Source: Stenocarpella maydis (taxonomy: Eukaryota > Ascomycota > Sordariomycetes > Diaporthales > Diaporthaceae). Taken from it: a stretch of 64,000 bases of DNA. The position numbers were made by a program, and so were the translations under genes. The notes beneath the pieces are model-generated. The model had not been told where the DNA came from, searched no databases, and saw nothing but the letters and a program-made list of their open reading frames with translations. Positions 11,829-31,286 of the stretch are shown here, piece after piece. The stretch spans positions 78,009 through 142,008 of the forward strand of contig NQMI01000114.1 of assembly GCA_002270565.1 (NCBI GenBank), written 5' to 3'. How positions within the stretch are numbered: position 1 is the first letter of the stretch; each line of letters opens with the position of its first letter.

Positions 11829-12996
11829 ATGAAGTCCCTGAGGCCAATCACTCGACATATCCTGCGGAGGAGCTCCCCGCGGTGCCTGCGGACGTTTGCT
11901 ACGGCCTCGGAAACCGCTGGCCAGCAGCAGCAGTTTGACAATCGTGTCAAGATCGTCGAGGTGGGCCCCCGCGATGGCCTGCAGAACGAGAAGAAGACGA
12001 TACCACTGGCGACAAAGATCGAGTTGATCGAGAAGCTGGCAGGGACGGGGCTTACCGCAATCGAGGCCGGGTCTTTTGTGTCGCCAAAATGGGTTCCTCA
12101 GGTGTGTTGCCCCGCTGGTTGTTGAAGGCCGTGTCCGCTCGCCGCTGACAGAGCATCCCCAGATGGAGAGCTCGAATGAGATCCTCGAGCACCTCCTCAG
12201 GAACACGCCTGCCTCCCCCGTACCGATAACCTACTCCTTCCTAGTCCCCAACATCAAGGGCCTCTCCAACGCCACGTCCATCCTCCAGTCCCACCCGGGC
12301 GCCTTTGTCACCGAGTCGACGCGAACGATCCTCAACAAGGACAAGCCCGAGGTGGAGCTCGCCGTTTTCGCGGCGGCGACCGAGTCCTTCAGCCAGAAGA
12401 ACCTCAACTGCTCGGTCGCGGCTTCGCTGGAGCGCTTCCGCGAGGTCATCGCCGAGGCGAAGCGGTCCGTGGCCGACATCCGCGTGCGCGCGTACATTTC
12501 AGTGGTGCTGGGGTGCCCGTTCGAGGGCCACGTCGTCGACCCGCACCGCGTGGCCGAGATCGCGACGGACCTGCTCGAGATGGGCGCCGACGAGATCGCG
12601 CTGGGGGACACGACGGGGATGGGCACCGCGCCCCGCACCGCGCAGCTGCTGCGCAGCATGGCTGCCGCGGGCATCCGCAACGAGGACGTCGCGCTGCACT
12701 TCCATGACACGTACGGGCAGGCGCTGGTAAACATGGCGGTTGCGCTCGAGCATGGGATCCGGACTTTTGATTCGTCTGTTGGTGGGCTCGGGGGATGTCC
12801 GTACAGCCCCGGCGCGACGGGCAATGTGGCCACTGAGAATGTGGTATACTTCATGGAGACCCTGGGCATGGACACCGGGGTTGACCTGGATGCCGTGGTT
12901 GATATCGGACAGTGGATCACGGGGGAGATTGGAAAGGCGAACGAAAGCACAGTTGGGAAGGCTGTTCTGGGAGCGAGGGGACGGGCTGGCAAGTGA
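11829..12996 (+). CDS. Hydroxymethylglutaryl-CoA lyase, probably mitochondrial
   Basis: Cleaves HMG-CoA to acetyl-CoA and acetoacetate, the last step of leucine degradation. Two exons, 11829-12101 and 12163-12996, encode 368 residues; the 61-nt intron has GTGTGT, a CTGAC branch and CAG. Key motifs: [12 protein letters not shown] (catalytic R48 and D49), [11 protein letters not shown] ending exon 1, [10 protein letters not shown] (metal-binding H270 and H272), and [14 protein letters not shown] with the catalytic cysteine at 303. The N-terminus ([18 protein letters not shown]) is basic and Ser/Arg-rich, as in a mitochondrial presequence. ATG 11829 is the first in-frame ATG after a short upstream ORF. 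The C-terminus GRAGK has no peroxisomal tripeptide. It is convergent with deoxyhypusine synthase. Confidence 0.95.
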
Positions 12997-13373
12997 GGTG
13001 CTGTGATGGATGGGTATCACCGCGAGTTCCTGGATAGGATCTGCAAAGGGTGTATATGGAACGGCAGCATGATTGTATACTTTGTCAACGGCTCCAGTCG
13101 GGGTGCTTCAGCCTAACGAGATTGCCCCGCGACATGTCATGCAGCTCGGACGTGATGTGTGTGGCTGTAAAGTGTGCTCTGGCAGCTTGCAGCTTCTGGG
13201 AAACGACACCGATTCTCAAGGACTTTATATTGTGGGAGGCATGTACGAGGTTCAAACGGCACGCTTTCCCTTTCGAATCCCGCATAAGCCGCCAGAGGCT
13301 GAGCTGCTGGCGTTCACCCTTCCAAGGTAATATCCAACAACTTCATGTCCCCAGATGGAGACATATCCCTGCT
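12997..13373. other. Short convergent intergenic region
   Basis: About 380 bp between the stops of two convergent genes; it presumably carries both polyadenylation regions. No further feature is visible. Confidence 0.6.
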
Positions 13374-14489
13374 CTAAGCGCTGCTCTCCTCCTCCTTGGC
13401 AAAAGTGTTGGCCACTATAAATGGGAAGCAGGCCGTTGCCTCCACGTACACCTTGACACTGTCGGCCCCGGCCTTGATCTTGCCCCAGCTCACGGCCTCG
13501 TCGGGCCTCGCCCCGGCGTCACTGCCATCGAACTCCTGGGCGGTGTTGATGTAGACGGCGGACTCGGCGCCGTTGCGCATCAGGCAGGCGTTGGCGATGT
13601 GGTGCTTGACGAGGCCGCCGCCGAGGATGATCATGCCGGCGCGCCTGGCGCGCACCGAGATGGTGTTTATGCGGCGGATGTCCTCGACGATGTCGACGCG
13701 CAGCTGGCGGGGCGAGGACTTGAAGGTGTGGAAGTAGAGCATGTCGCCGAGGCTGCCGTCGGTGAGGGCGGGGCAGAAGACGGGGATCTTGTTCTTCCAG
13801 GCCCAGTAGCAGACGGACGACTCGTTGTTGATCTCCCTGCCCAGGCGGTGGATGACCTTGGAGGGCGTCCAGACCAGCTCGCCGTCGACCTCGTCGCCCG
13901 TGGTGGGGTCGGCGTGGCTCCCGGCGGCCCTGCTGGCCTCCTGCTCGTCGAGCATGGCGTCGAGGATGGGCACGACCCAGTCCTCGAAGGCGCAGTAGTT
14001 GGAGTTTGGCACGACGAGGTTGCCGATGCGGTTGAGCCCGCGGGCGCGCAGGTCCCTGCCCTGGGCGCCGAAGCCGCCCGGGGACATGTAGGTGTCGCCG
14101 AGGCACTTGATGAGGTCCTCCTCGATGCCGCCGGCGGTGGTGACGACGGCGGAGACGTGGTTGTGCTCGACCAGGTAGCGCAGGACGCCGCGCAGGCCCG
14201 ACGAGATGAGGTTGGAGGTGTACCCGAGGAAGATAGTGGTGCGGTCGCCCGTCTCCGGGTCGCGCCACGCGCGCATGTCGTTGATGATGCGCACGGCGTC
14301 GCACATGGACGAGGCCTGGAAGCCCATGTTCTTCATGCCCTGGAGCAGGTCGTCGGCGGTGACGGGGCGGCCCTTGAGCCTGTTGAAGTCGAGCTCCTCG
14401 ACCTTCTGGGAGCCCTCGGGCATCTCCTCGGACCTGACGAGGACGGCTTCCTTTGCGCCGGACGGGGCGGAGGCTGGCGTTGATGCCAT
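13374..14489 (-). CDS. Deoxyhypusine synthase
   Basis: Transfers the aminobutyl group of spermidine to one lysine of eIF5A, the first step of hypusine formation; NAD-dependent, cytosolic and normally a homotetramer. A single exon encodes 371 residues, normal for eukaryotic enzymes. Motifs include [28 protein letters not shown], the glycine-rich [17 protein letters not shown] of the NAD/spermidine region, [19 protein letters not shown], and the active-site lysine segment GADSVKVY (K346) followed by [10 protein letters not shown]. The ATG at 14489 gives a full-length N-terminus ([16 protein letters not shown]). No intron is needed. It lies tail to tail with HMG-CoA lyase. Confidence 0.96.
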   Translation of the reverse strand: MASTPASAPSGAKEAVLVRSEEMPEGSQKVEELDFNRLKGRPVTADDLLQGMKNMGFQASSMCDAVRIINDMRAWRDPETGDRTTIFLGYTSNLISSGLRGVLRYLVEHNHVSAVVTTAGGIEEDLIKCLGDTYMSPGGFGAQGRDLRARGLNRIGNLVVPNSNYCAFEDWVVPILDAMLDEQEASRAAGSHADPTTGDEVDGELVWTPSKVIHRLGREINNESSVCYWAWKNKIPVFCPALTDGSLGDMLYFHTFKSSPRQLRVDIVEDIRRINTISVRARRAGMIILGGGLVKHHIANACLMRNGAESAVYINTAQEFDGSDAGARPDEAVSWGKIKAGADSVKVYVEATACFPFIVANTFAKEEESSA

Positions 14490-16602
14490 TTTGAGCCCAG
14501 AAGGGACGAGGCTAAGTCAGTACCAACAGCCGGCCACTTTGCCGGGTATATGCTTATGTTAAAAATCTTGGTTTGTTGATGCAGGGTCTCGTAGTCATGG
14601 CTGAGGTAGGATGCTGGCGGACTGATGAAAATTTGACATGGCCAGATGGGATGTTGCTGATATTGCTGCTGGTCTTGATAAATTTTTTAACCCCCCCCCC
14701 TTGTTATATTTCTTCGTTTCTTTCCAAATTTTGTTCCTGATCCCCTGATTGTGATTACATTCTGCCATGTGGAAGTGGAGGTTCCATGTGTTAGATGCAC
14801 GCTGTGCAGGCTCGTGATGGTGTCGGCTTCTCACGGCCTCTTTCAATCCATGTCATGTTTTCTCTCGGTCGGTACGATGTAAAGTGACCTGACATGCATG
14901 ACATGACATGAGCAGGGCAGGCGGGCAGGCTGGAAGGGCGTGGCGTGGCATGGATCTAAAACCTCAAATCTACCCGCTCTCCTGCCGCCTGATCCCTGCA
15001 GCAAGATGGGACCGTCGCAGGTGCGGTACCATTTGCTTGGGCAGCCCGGCAACATGAGCACGTTGGACCACCATGGTAGGTACACAGGGCTCTCTGACGG
15101 TATCAAGGAGTACTTGGAGAAGCCTCAAGACAGTCTGGTGGGCACTATACACTTGTAATACACTAGACCATATTCGGCACTGGCAGGCCCTTATTCTTGT
15201 CCACCTGTTGCCGGGCTGGTGTGGTGGCGCTTACATCCCGAGGGATACTTGGCATGTACCCACCTCCCTCCCATGTTGCATATCTCTACGGACGTACCTA
15301 GGTCGGTACTTAGACTAGTACTGTACACAAGTATCCTTCGATACAGTCGTGCAGGGGTCCAGCCGCGGGCAGGGGCGGGTGGGCCAGGGCCATTGTTCCC
15401 CAAACCCAAGACTTGGTGCTAGCTTGGCCTGGAGGTGTGGAGACTTTGGCTGAGTTTGGGATGTCTGCTGGCGACAAAAGGGCGCTAGCCCTAGCTGGGT
15501 AGTTCGATTTCCTGTGTCTGGCTCGTCTGGCCTGCCCACCCGTTTTGCTGGTCTGGCTCGCCCGGCACACCTGGCTGCTTGGTGTTTGGCTGCGTTGCGA
15601 TTGATGATTTGGACTTCCGACCTCGAACTGTTCCCTTTGCACACCTACAAGCGCCTCGCAACACAACACGCCCACACCCGCGTCATCCACACCCCCCGAC
15701 ACCCTCGCGCCCAGCTGCCGCCATCTCCTTGACCTCCTTGAGCTCCATCTCATCCCTTCCTCCTCACCTTCGGCGTCGGTCCGGCCCAGCGGGACCCGTT
15801 GTACCCAACCTTGCGACCCGCGCCCCAGTCTTCTCGATTCCCACTTCTACCACTGCCGACATTCATCACCCGTCCATCCATCCATCCATCCATCCATCTC
15901 TTTGCTCACAAAGTCAGCCGGCCCCGCGGCCCATCCGCCTCTGCTGCTGGAACCTGGTCTCTCGGCTCAAGATCCGACATCTCGCCCTGCCAGCCCTGAC
16001 CCGACCTTTGCTGCGTATTGGTTCTTGACCAACCCCGACCTGGACTGACTTGAACTTTGAGCCTGACTGGCCTGCCCTTGGCCTTCCTGACACGAACGTG
16101 ACCTTCTCCGACCATTACCGTTTCTCACCACCACTGCTTGCTAGTCGATGCCCGTCCGACTGACTGGCCTGGCCCCACTGCACCGTCAAAACACAGTCTG
16201 ATCTATCCTCGTCGAAATGTGCAACCTGTCTGCAGACATCTAGCAAGGACATACTGGGGCAGAGGCTGCCCTTTGGAGACATGTAAGCTTGACCTCTTCT
16301 GTTCTGTCCTGTCTCTGTTTCTCGTCTCTACCCCCCCCCCCCCCCACAAAAAAAAAAAAAAAAAAGACCCACGCAAGCCGCCCGTTGTCAGTCTCTGTTT
16401 CTGCTCGCCTGGCCTCGCCTGACCTGGCGCGGCGCAACCCTTTAGTGCCCTTCGTGTCTTCTACCTCCAGACCCTCTCCTCCTCCAGTCTAGCCCACTTG
16501 TGTGTACCGCATGCTCCCTGCAGCTTGGTGCCTGCCCTGCCCTGCCCTCTTCTTTTCCCCTCCCTCTCCCTCCTCCATCGTCACCTGTTCTGGTCTGCAT
16601 GG
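14490..16602. other. Divergent intergenic region with long pyrimidine-rich leader
   Basis: About 2.1 kb upstream of both deoxyhypusine synthase (-) and the SANT protein (+). The right half is C/T-rich, as in long fungal 5' leaders, and contains a CATC tandem repeat at about 15871-15898, a C run then an A run at about 16330-16365, and many short out-of-frame ATGs. No coding gene supported. Confidence 0.5.
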
Positions 16603-24135
<7,533 letters not shown>

Positions 24136-24926
24136 GAGCACGTAGAAAGGCTTGCCCGGGATTGGTCCTGCTTGATCGGAAAGTACTCGTTCGCTGCGAT
24201 ATCTGGGATCAGGCTCAGTATTTGTGAGGTGTAAGCCAAAGCTCGAGAGCACTGCGGCCGAACAGGAGGACACGATGGGCGGCTTCATGTCAAGCTCATC
24301 ATCCAAGGCCGGCAGTCAGTCAATGGCGTTAACAAACCACATTAAGAAGGGTGTCGTGTTGTTTGTCTTTTCCCGTGTCGGTATTCCGTGTATTTATGTG
24401 TCCGTGTAGATGTTAGTTAGTCAAGGGCGGATTTCGGGGCTGGCGAAGGGGCCAAGGGGAAGGACGGAAGGGGAGGTGGGGGGCGTGGAATCTCGAGTGG
24501 CTTGGCTTGTAACATGGGCATGCTTGTTCCCATGATGGGTAAAAAGACCGCACAGCAGAAGATCGGAGTCTTGGTTCTTAATTCAATTGGTTTTCGTCTG
24601 GATGTTTACGTGCTGCGTTTGAAACTTGGCTTGACATTGGGCGTCCCATTCTAGCGGGGGTTATGAAGCAGGTGGCATTTAGTTCTTCCTAGAAGCCCTA
24701 GCCGTTTGGATTTATAGAGCTAGGCTAGGCACACTACATGACTGTTAAAAGACTACTTTGATTATGAACGACGAAAGTCTCTGTGGGCGCACTTCCTCGC
24801 TTCACAAGAGTTGGAACCGGAAGACGGGAGTCGAGATGAGGGGGAGGGGACCAACAAAGCAATGCACCTATAGGACAATGATTTCCGGGCGCCCTTTATA
24901 AATCCCCAATTTTCATCTTATCTTGG
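24136..24926. other. Convergent intergenic region
   Basis: About 0.8 kb holding the 3' UTRs of the SANT protein and the MFS transporter gene. No other signal seen. Confidence 0.5.
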
Positions 24927-26595
24927 CTATAACTTGACAGCCTTGCCTCGCAGCCGCTCACCGTACTTGTAGAACACAATCGGGAAGGGCACAAAGGCGA
25001 GGGCAAGGAATCCAAGCAAGGTATTGCCCCACCCGTATCCTAAAGTGGTGTACATTGCTGGCCCAGCCAGGGGCAGGAACGGACTCAAAATGAAGCGAAG
25101 CAAATTGTTGGCGCCCAAGGCCGAGGCAGCTGATTGTGAGCCGAACAGGTCCACCAGATATAGCTGCGCGGGCATCTATGAAGAGGTCAGCTGAAGTGAA
25201 CTTCTCAACACCAGCCTCGCAGTTGTTCGATGGGAAGGCTCCTGGGAGCGCGAGCACTCACCATGACGAAGAAGGCACCGAAGCCTATAAAGACGGTCCC
25301 AATGATGGGCACGATCCAGTGCACCTGGTAGTAAGTGGTCCACCCATACACGAAAAGCCCAAGACCCACAAAGGGGCTGAACAGAATCATCATCACCAGG
25401 TGGTGTTCGGGCTTCGGGCTTGCTGACCCTTCTGCCCTCATCCGCGACCGCTGCACACGGCCGTCCAAGCCGTGGAAGGCAGTCAGCGCCAGGACGAGCG
25501 CGACACCGGTACCCAGGTACACGAGGCCGGACATGGCAGTGCTGATGCCATATTGGCCCTCAAAGACGCTGGTGAAGGTCGTGAAGAGAAGGTACATGGT
25601 TCCGAAGATGAGGGCCACGTAGATGGAGACGACAAGCAGGATGGGCGACCTGACCAGGAGCTCGGTGGGCCGGACAAGCGTCGTGACGAGCACGTGGGCC
25701 GGGGTCAGGCGGCTGGCTGTCAACCTGGACCGCAGCTCGGGGTTTCCGGAGCTGGCCCGGAGGCGTGCCGCCTTGTGCTCCAGCAGGATCTTGGGGTGTG
25801 TCTCGCGCATGAAGGCGGCGGCGGCGAGAAATATCACACCACTGATGATGACAAGCAGCCAGAACGTCCAGCGCCAACCCAGGCCGACAGCTGTGAACCC
25901 CCCGATGAGCGGCCCGAGTATCTTCAGCGCAGATCAGCCAGTGCCTAGCAGCAAAAAGCACCGCGGGAATACATAGCCAAACTCACTGGTCCTGTCAAAG
26001 GCCCCAGACTGAAGAGGGCCATGGCCACAGGCCGGGCCTCGGGGCGGGTGACGTCCGCGATGGTGGCGCCGCCCAGGGGCATCGGTACTCCTCCCATGAA
26101 GCCCGAGAGGAAGCGGAACACCATGAACTGCGCCACCGTCCTGCTGGCCCCGCAACCGACAACGAAGAGCAGGAAGAAGAGGTTCGAGATGTGATAGATG
26201 GGAAGGCGCCCATATGCTTCGCTCAGGGGCGACAGTATCATCGGCCCGAGCGCCAGGCCCAGGACGTATATGGTAATGGCGAGCTGGCTCAGCGTCTGCG
26301 ACGTGACGTGGAACTCGTGGAGGAAAACGGGGGCTCCGGGAACGCACATTGTCGGTGCCATGTTCGTGACCAGGGCGAAGAGGGACACCATGATTATGTG
26401 TGCCCACCTCTTGCCGCTGGCCCAGTTCTGCGGGTTTCTCGGGTCTTGTGGCCCCTCCCAGTCGACGACGTTGCGGTCGGCTGCCCCAGACCCGGCGGCC
26501 TTTTCTGTCTCTACCGGGGCAGGGCCTATCTGCGCCTCCGAGTCCACGGCGCCGGACTTGGACGCCGTCTCTGAAGCAGATATGGAGCCGGGCAT
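24927..26595 (-). CDS. MFS transporter, DHA1-type (12-TM drug:H+ antiporter-like)
   Basis: Proton-coupled exporter of the major facilitator superfamily, probably in the plasma membrane; substrate unknown. Exons 26595-25987, 25921-25262 and 25175-24927 give 505 residues. Intron 1 (25922-25986) has GTGAGT and a CTGAT branch; intron 2 (25176-25261) has GTGAGT and CTGAC. The N-terminal tail ends in DWEGPQDPRNPQNW, typical of fungal DHA1 proteins. Motif A appears as LSPLSEAYGRLPIY; antiporter motif C (GPLTGP then ILGPLIGGF) is formed across intron 1. The long central loop and six later membrane segments are present, ending with YKYGERLRGK. The start at 26595 (MPGSISASE) is the first real ATG of the frame. 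No cluster partners are nearby. Confidence 0.9.
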
Positions 26596-28255
26596 GTTGC
26601 GAAGCGGCCACGAGGCAAAGACAAGACTGCTGCTATGGACTTGGGTGGGGGCGAGGAGCGCCAACTAGGCAAGTCTGACACTGGGTAAGGCAGAGAAAAC
26701 TCACTGCACTTCAGACGGTGATGCGCTCAGCCCAGATGGAGTCGAGCCTGGCTTTAAGTATCTACATTACAGATATCACGTACCGGACATTCCAGCGGAG
26801 TGTCCGCCCTTGATATCTCCACACAAAGGATCCAGCGGCCTTTCAGCGCAATGCCGGAAGGTGCTACTCATCCAGCCCATAGCCATCCCTTGCGCCGTTG
26901 ATCCCCGGCTGTTGCAGGGAGGAGAGGTCCAGCCAGCAGCGGCTAGGCAGGATGTCCGGAGGTAGCAGCACGTCCCTACGAGGCGCGGCCCAGCTGGGGG
27001 GCCTTGAGACAGCATGTGCGTGATCCAGGCACCCGGATCTCTCCCATGCAAGCCGGATGCTGTGCAGTGGTACTGCGGCAAGACGGACGAACCTCCGCGG
27101 CTCCGGTGAAGGGTCGTGCTCCATAGGGCTGTCCCCTGTTCCTTGCTGATGGATGCTGACCGCCGGCCGACTGGGGACTTCCGGGCCCACGTCGCACACA
27201 CCCCATTCTTTGTGGAGGTGGCCTTGACAGACCCAACTGATCTAGTAGACATGGAGACACCATAGGTGAGTCAGAAATCAGGCACAATAGTGCCCTGATG
27301 AGAAGCCAGATCTGACATCTCTTCCCGCGAGTGCCGAGCCTAGTGTGTCTGGCAGCCATGAAGGGTCCTTGAGCGTCAACCTTGGCTGGCAATATCATAC
27401 GGGCCAGGAGGCCAAGCCGACATCGAGGAAGGGGGTGCCTCCGCCCCCCCCCCCCCCGGGGACGAGCCTCCGTGTTTCAAGTTGGCTCGGGCGAAATCCA
27501 TCAGCGCTGGGTTGCTCGAGTGTGAATGCATGCGCTGCTCAGGACGCGGTGCAACAGTCAGCAGAGGCGCCCGCTCTGCACAGCCCGCACCAGGCTGTCA
27601 AGAATTTAGCCCCATCTGCGGGAATCCGGCGCATTCGCTATGTCACTAAATCCCACGTCAATATACAGCAATGCTACAGGCAGCGGTGGGACATAGTGGG
27701 TGCAATCGGTGGCCCAGCTCGACACCGGCAAGAGGAGCATAGACAAGAGTCCTCCTACATAGTGACGCGTCCCATATGACACCGTACGCTTCTTCCCACC
27801 TCCGCTTCTAATTGGTGAAAATGCGTCACCGTTGTGGACGATGCCGCCGGTATTGCCGATTCATTGCTGATGCTTGTGGTTGCGATTTTACCATGATAAG
27901 GGGATCCTGGTCGTACATGACTATGGGACCTTGCAAACTTCAAGTGCTTGAGAATACTCTTTTGCCACGTTTATACTGGGAATCTCTAGTCTCGTGGTGT
28001 ATTAACTGGGGAGTGCTAGCAATGTCTCCAGAGCTGTCATGGGGCTGTTATTTACGGTTAGGCACCGCCCTAGAGCATACTTTCCGCCACATATCATTGG
28101 AATAGAACAAGTACCCATCACAGATTTGCTCTGGTACTGAATTTGAGTTGTGGATCCCCTCCGAGGCTGAGGCTGACTTGTGGGGACCTGGGCCCAATGT
28201 AGGTAATTAATCAGTGCAAACCTCTGCGGCGTGGGTCCCTCCCGGGGCAGAAGCC
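26596..28255. other. Intergenic region upstream of the MFS gene
   Basis: About 1.7 kb with no gene I can support. Overlapping open frames at 26776-27252, 26976-27398 and 27345-27779 have no recognised motif. A C run lies near 27444-27460. Confidence 0.4.
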
Positions 28256-28918
28256 CTAACCGAATGTATGTTGCACCTGTCGAATAATGGAAGGCAAGAT
28301 GGTCGAAATTTGATCCAAACTCTCCTCAATGGCCAGTACTTGGGCTTGGGTATCTCTCAACCGGGCTCCGCCACTGTGTAATTCAGTTTCGAGTGAGGCC
28401 AGCACCCTTGCAGCCTCATCGCGCTCCCTCCGCAAGGCCATCACTCGGTCCTGTACTGCCGCGAACCGGCCCAGCAGATTACGTATGGCGCCTTGGAGCG
28501 TCTCCATGGCCTCGGCCATACCAAGGACCCAATTCAGTATTCCCACAAGCAGCTTTTCCCTGCCCATGGCGTGCTGCTCCCAGTCAACGACTTCTCCTTG
28601 CCCCTGATCCTCGAGCTGATGGCCGAGGTGCAATATGGCGTCTTCAGCGCCTAGTGGCCGAGATGACTGAGAGCCGGGTTCTGTATGAGTGTTTTTGGCT
28701 ATTCCATAACCATTAGGACACAGTCGTCTGGCCGTGGTTTGAGGAGTTCCGTTTTTGGAGAGACATGGGGTTTCGTTCGCGGCTTGAAAATTAGGCGGAA
28801 GAAAATATTCGTCGTCGTATGGACAGTTTTCACCATTGGAAGGAGAGATATATCCTGCACCCATTGTCGTTTTATTGAATCTAAGGCAGTGGGGATAAAG
28901 CGTCGAGTATAAAATCAT
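28256..28918 (-). CDS. Hypothetical coiled-coil protein
   Basis: A 220-residue open frame, or 202 residues from the second ATG at 28864 (MGAGYISPSNGENCPYDDEY). I do not recognise it. The N-terminal third is polar and probably disordered. The C-terminal half is a strong coiled-coil candidate with heptads from about residue 145 (RFAAVQDRVMALRRERDEAA, then VLASLETELH, ending SIIRQVQHTFG). The second ATG looks more natural because the 18 residues before it are unlike the rest. It sits at the edge of a decaying zone and could be a lineage-specific gene or a fragment. Confidence 0.5.
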   Translation of the reverse strand: MILYSTLYPHCLRFNKTTMGAGYISPSNGENCPYDDEYFLPPNFQAANETPCLSKNGTPQTTARRLCPNGYGIAKNTHTEPGSQSSRPLGAEDAILHLGHQLEDQGQGEVVDWEQHAMGREKLLVGILNWVLGMAEAMETLQGAIRNLLGRFAAVQDRVMALRRERDEAARVLASLETELHSGGARLRDTQAQVLAIEESLDQISTILPSIIRQVQHTFG

Positions 28919-30000
28919 TTATGCACTGGATGGAAAGAAGTCCTCGACTAGGGAGTTGATAAAATTTGAGAAACGGAGAATGATACTTGGGCAGGACGAG
29001 GGAGTACATGTTTAAATAACCGGTACAGTCTTCTAGTGTGCGAACATGTCTTGAGCCTACGCCTCTCGCCGAGTGGTAATAGATTGAGCCTGCTGCTTGG
29101 CCCAAGTCACTAGTGATCTTTAGCCTGTACTAGGTGATATACACAGCCGAAGTTGCCACTCTGAATATGAGCTCGAAAGCTTCCGACTTAGATTGGAGCT
29201 GGGCTAGAATACTAATTCAAGCGCACGTGGCTAATTATAAAAACTAACACTCGGATTCAAAACTTAAGTAGCTCAAATCCCTAAGTTATTATGCGAGATG
29301 GTAGTGCAAGCCGCATGCACATTATCAGGGCCTATCGTGCCACCTAGTGCTAGAGCTTGGAAGTAGGCTTACCAGTAGGCTAGTGAAACGGCCTAAGTTT
29401 GAGTGTTTGGGCTAATCAGGCTACTAGCCGGGCCCCATTAGGGAACTTGTCACAATATAAAGCATGTAGGGAGTGCCACAGGTGTGGCGTCACACTTTTG
29501 TGTGACAGAACTCCAGCCCCTCCGGCTACTATATAGTAGCTCTTAAGCAACAAGGGCCCTTAGAGGAAGACCTAGCTCCTTAGGTTCAATTGACTATTCT
29601 GGCCCTTAGGGGCGCACTGGCCCTATCACTCCACCTTTGCACTATCGCTCCTGACACACATGTTGATACATATGATGCATGATGGAGACAAGAGAGATGA
29701 AGCTCATTCGGTGACAGTATCTGACCATTGTCTCGGGGAATTCTAGAAACCGCCTCCCCCCCCCCCCCGCACGTGCGACACGTGAGATAAGTTTACTCGA
29801 CTGTGTCAAATTGAGAAACAGCTCTGTTTACCTCCTGCCACCGGCTTGTTCCTTTCCTGAAGCCAGGTACTTACAAACACGCAAGCACAACACTAACATA
29901 GCCGAGAAGAGTTACCCAAAATGCTTAAGATATTATTGTTAACTGAAGATTTCCAATAAGAAATCTTAGAAGTTCAACCCATCCCGATTAGGTGAACCTA
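28919..30000. other. Intergenic, increasingly AT-rich
   Basis: No gene seen. A perfect 7-bp stem with a TTTT loop lies at 29489-29506 (GTCACAC then GTGTGAC), and a C run at about 29755-29769. Confidence 0.4.
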
Positions 30001-30855
30001 ACATCGTGGCCCCGGATTCCGGCCCCCCCCTGATTCCCGGCCACCCTGCACACAGTGTATTCACACCAAAACACACCCACTTTTTAATAGCTCATATTAA
30101 ATCCAAATTAAATCCGACGACCCTAAACCTAGGCTCGAAATATAATATTTTAAATTATTCTTTCTATAATAGTATTAAGATAGTATTTTATATATTATAA
30201 ATATTTTAAATATAAAGTTTATAAAATATTAAGATTTATATATATAATACTAAGATTTCTTGACAGATATTATTTCTTTTAATACTACTAAATTGATTAA
30301 AAACTTAATTCTATTAAGATATAATATATAATATAAATATAGAATATTATTAATTTAAAACTTATTTATAAATAATAAATTTCCTTAAGGTTATATAAAT
30401 ACTTTTACATTTTCCTTATAAAATGTTTATATAAAAAAACTTAAATCTTAAAATATATTATTAAATAAATTCTTTCTAGAGATAATTCTTTAATACATTT
30501 ATAATAAGAATATTAAAATAAATATTATTAAAGAAACTAAAATTCTATTTAAATCTTTAGAAAAGATATTCTTAAATAAGTAACTTCTATTAAATTTTAG
30601 TATTCCTATAGAGAATATTAACAATCCTTAACATTTTATAAAAGCTATATTTAAATATTCTTTCAAAATTATTATACTTAGAAATATTATGAAATAAATT
30701 TTTTTCTTATATTATAAGTAAAGTATTATATGTATATAAATGGTTAGGGTTTTTAAGTATTTTATTTAGATTCATTATAGCTTGTTGAAATGTTTGAGTT
30801 TGTGTGGGAAAGGCGGCCGGAATGGGGGCCCGGCCGGAATCCTGGCCGACGATGT
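30001..30855. mobile_element. TA-flanked TIR element, non-autonomous or decayed (Tc1/mariner-like)
   Basis: Both ends carry an imperfect inverted repeat of about 45 bp: left ACATCGTGGCCCCGGATTCC, right complement ACATCGTCGGCCAGGATTCC. Each end is bordered by TA (29999-30000 and 30856-30857), the duplication used by Tc1/mariner/pogo elements. The interior (about 30130-30780) is extremely AT-rich with no usable reading frame, consistent with heavy RIP or a MITE. Confidence 0.65.
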
Positions 30856-31286
30856 TATTTCTTGTGTAACAGGACCTGAAGTGGCCCAGATCCACTCCCA
30901 CAAACATGTGCCACATGCTGTTATATTTTTAGTCCACCATAAGCAATGCTTCTAAAAAAAACACCCTAATAACGCCGGGAGTATATTAACGTTATACCTT
31001 ATAACTAGCAGCTATAGGCTGTATACTAACTGCTACTAGCCTATTACTCGGCTATAGGTAGCCGAGGGAAGTCTGAGGAATTGCCGTCTATTTGTCTATA
31101 TATAGAGGGCTACTTGCCTACCTAAATAGACGTCTGAATATACTCAATCTTCATCCCTTCAGATTCTTACAATGCTGCCTGTGAGCTGAATATCTCAAGG
31201 CATTTCCCGCTTTGAAACCAGGCGATCGGTGGAATCCTTGAGCAAGCAAGTCGCATGAGAGTGACACAAGCGTTGGTGGTTCATCT

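Noticed and set aside
12499..13020. Antisense frames over HMG-CoA lyase and over deoxyhypusine synthase (for example 13050-14483 +)
   Set aside because: Long only because GC-rich codons leave few stops on the other strand; no domain, and the sense genes are unambiguous.
28329..28716. Plus-strand frames over 28.3-28.7 kb as genes
   Set aside because: They mirror the minus-strand coiled-coil frame, which has a longer and more coherent composition.
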